Of a DNA stretch of 64,000 nucleotides, positions 63,846-64,000 are shown one piece after another. The translations under genes and the position numbers were made by a program. The notes under the pieces were generated by a model that saw only the letters and a list, made by a program, of their open reading frames with translations, ran no database searches and was not told where the DNA came from. Within the stretch, counting starts at the first letter, position 1. The number at the start of each line of letters is the position of its first letter. The DNA comes from Nitrospirota bacterium (lineage in GTDB: Bacteria; Nitrospirota; Thermodesulfovibrionia; Thermodesulfovibrionales; JdFR-85), in contig JAYWMQ010000002.1 of the NCBI GenBank assembly GCA_035873375.1, positions 1 to 64,000 on the forward strand, in the 5' to 3' direction.

Positions 63846-64000
63846 TTGGCTGCAGTAGATTTTGCTGATATTAAACAGTACCGGGCTATCTCGCAGTGCG
63901 CTCTGCAAGGTAGTCCGGTCTTCTCTTCATTATTTAAAGAACGTCTTTCTTTTTGTCCCGCGTTTACAGTTTTTGGAGATTACTGTTTCTTATTAACTTA
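63846..64000. other. 3' flank with a hairpin
   Basis: ACCGGGCTATCT pairs loosely with AGGTAGTCCGGT (63881-63923) around a GC-rich loop, followed by CTTCTCTTC. It may be a weak terminator for the three-gene locus. No gene is seen to the window end. Confidence 0.4.

Overview
This window looks like a chromosomal piece of a Gram-negative bacterium. The best guess, from gene content and order rather than any search, is a deep-branching Nitrospirota-type lineage (Thermodesulfovibrionia-like) or a neighbour such as Desulfobacterota. The clues are the order tRNA-Thr/Tyr/Gly/Thr - tuf - rpmG - tRNA-Trp - secE - nusG - rplKAJL - rpoBC, a CbiM/CbiL/CbiQ/CbiO metal importer with a DUF4198 protein, monofunctional BirA, type III pantothenate kinase, MsbA and TonB, and heavy AGG/ATA codon use. 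Core regions have balanced base composition. Two accessory stretches (about 3.2-6.6 kb and 10.8-14.1 kb) are clearly AT-rich.

Layout. 1-7.4 kb is a mobile and polysaccharide region: an intact IS3-type element, a decayed ISL3-type element, a GT2 / GT4 / polymerase set of translationally coupled genes, then a graveyard of IS66, IS3 and IS21 fragments. 7.4-10.5 kb carries a catalase, an ABM-fold monooxygenase and a frameshifted REP-associated tyrosine transposase (RAYT). 10.6-14.1 kb is an AT-rich island, all on the minus strand: two HEPN-type proteins with an R-x4-H motif, a small lipoprotein and a small hypothetical protein. They are separated by two long imperfect palindromes whose ends match integron attC core sites, so I read this as a possible integrase-less cassette cluster, with a 92-bp MITE-like repeat inserted in it. 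14.7-22.6 kb is a housekeeping run (pyk, MBL hydrolase, nth, birA, coaX, galT-like, uspA, geranylgeranyl-reductase-like, tonB-like). 22.8-28.1 kb has a hybrid histidine kinase, an in-frame cysE-cysS fusion and rlmB.

28.2-42.1 kb is the translation/transcription block from four tRNAs and tuf through rpoC, closed by a strong terminator. 42.2-47.1 kb has a K+ channel with RCK domains and, convergent to it, a six-gene Ni/Co ECF import operon. 47.6-60.2 kb has bioA, then a surface-glycan region (msbA, O-antigen ligase-like, three GT2 enzymes, GT83/ArnT-like, WbaP-like sugar-1-phosphate transferase) with comEA-like and comM. A decayed duplicate of the sugar-transferase/comM junction lies upstream of the ArnT-like gene. 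60.3-63.8 kb is a three-gene locus: a DUF6502-type protein, a lipoprotein built of about six DUF5666-like repeats, and a DUF4382 lipoprotein.

Most unusual signals: (i) attC-like palindromes around HEPN and other small genes with no integrase in view; (ii) consensus promoters placed exactly 7 nt before the ATG of comM and of the DUF6502 gene, implying leaderless mRNAs; (iii) the DUF6502/DUF5666/DUF4382 locus; (iv) the cysE-cysS fusion with a preserved internal start; (v) many intergenic tracts built of different 7-bp words. All function calls come from reading translated sequence and recalled family motifs; no database search was run.
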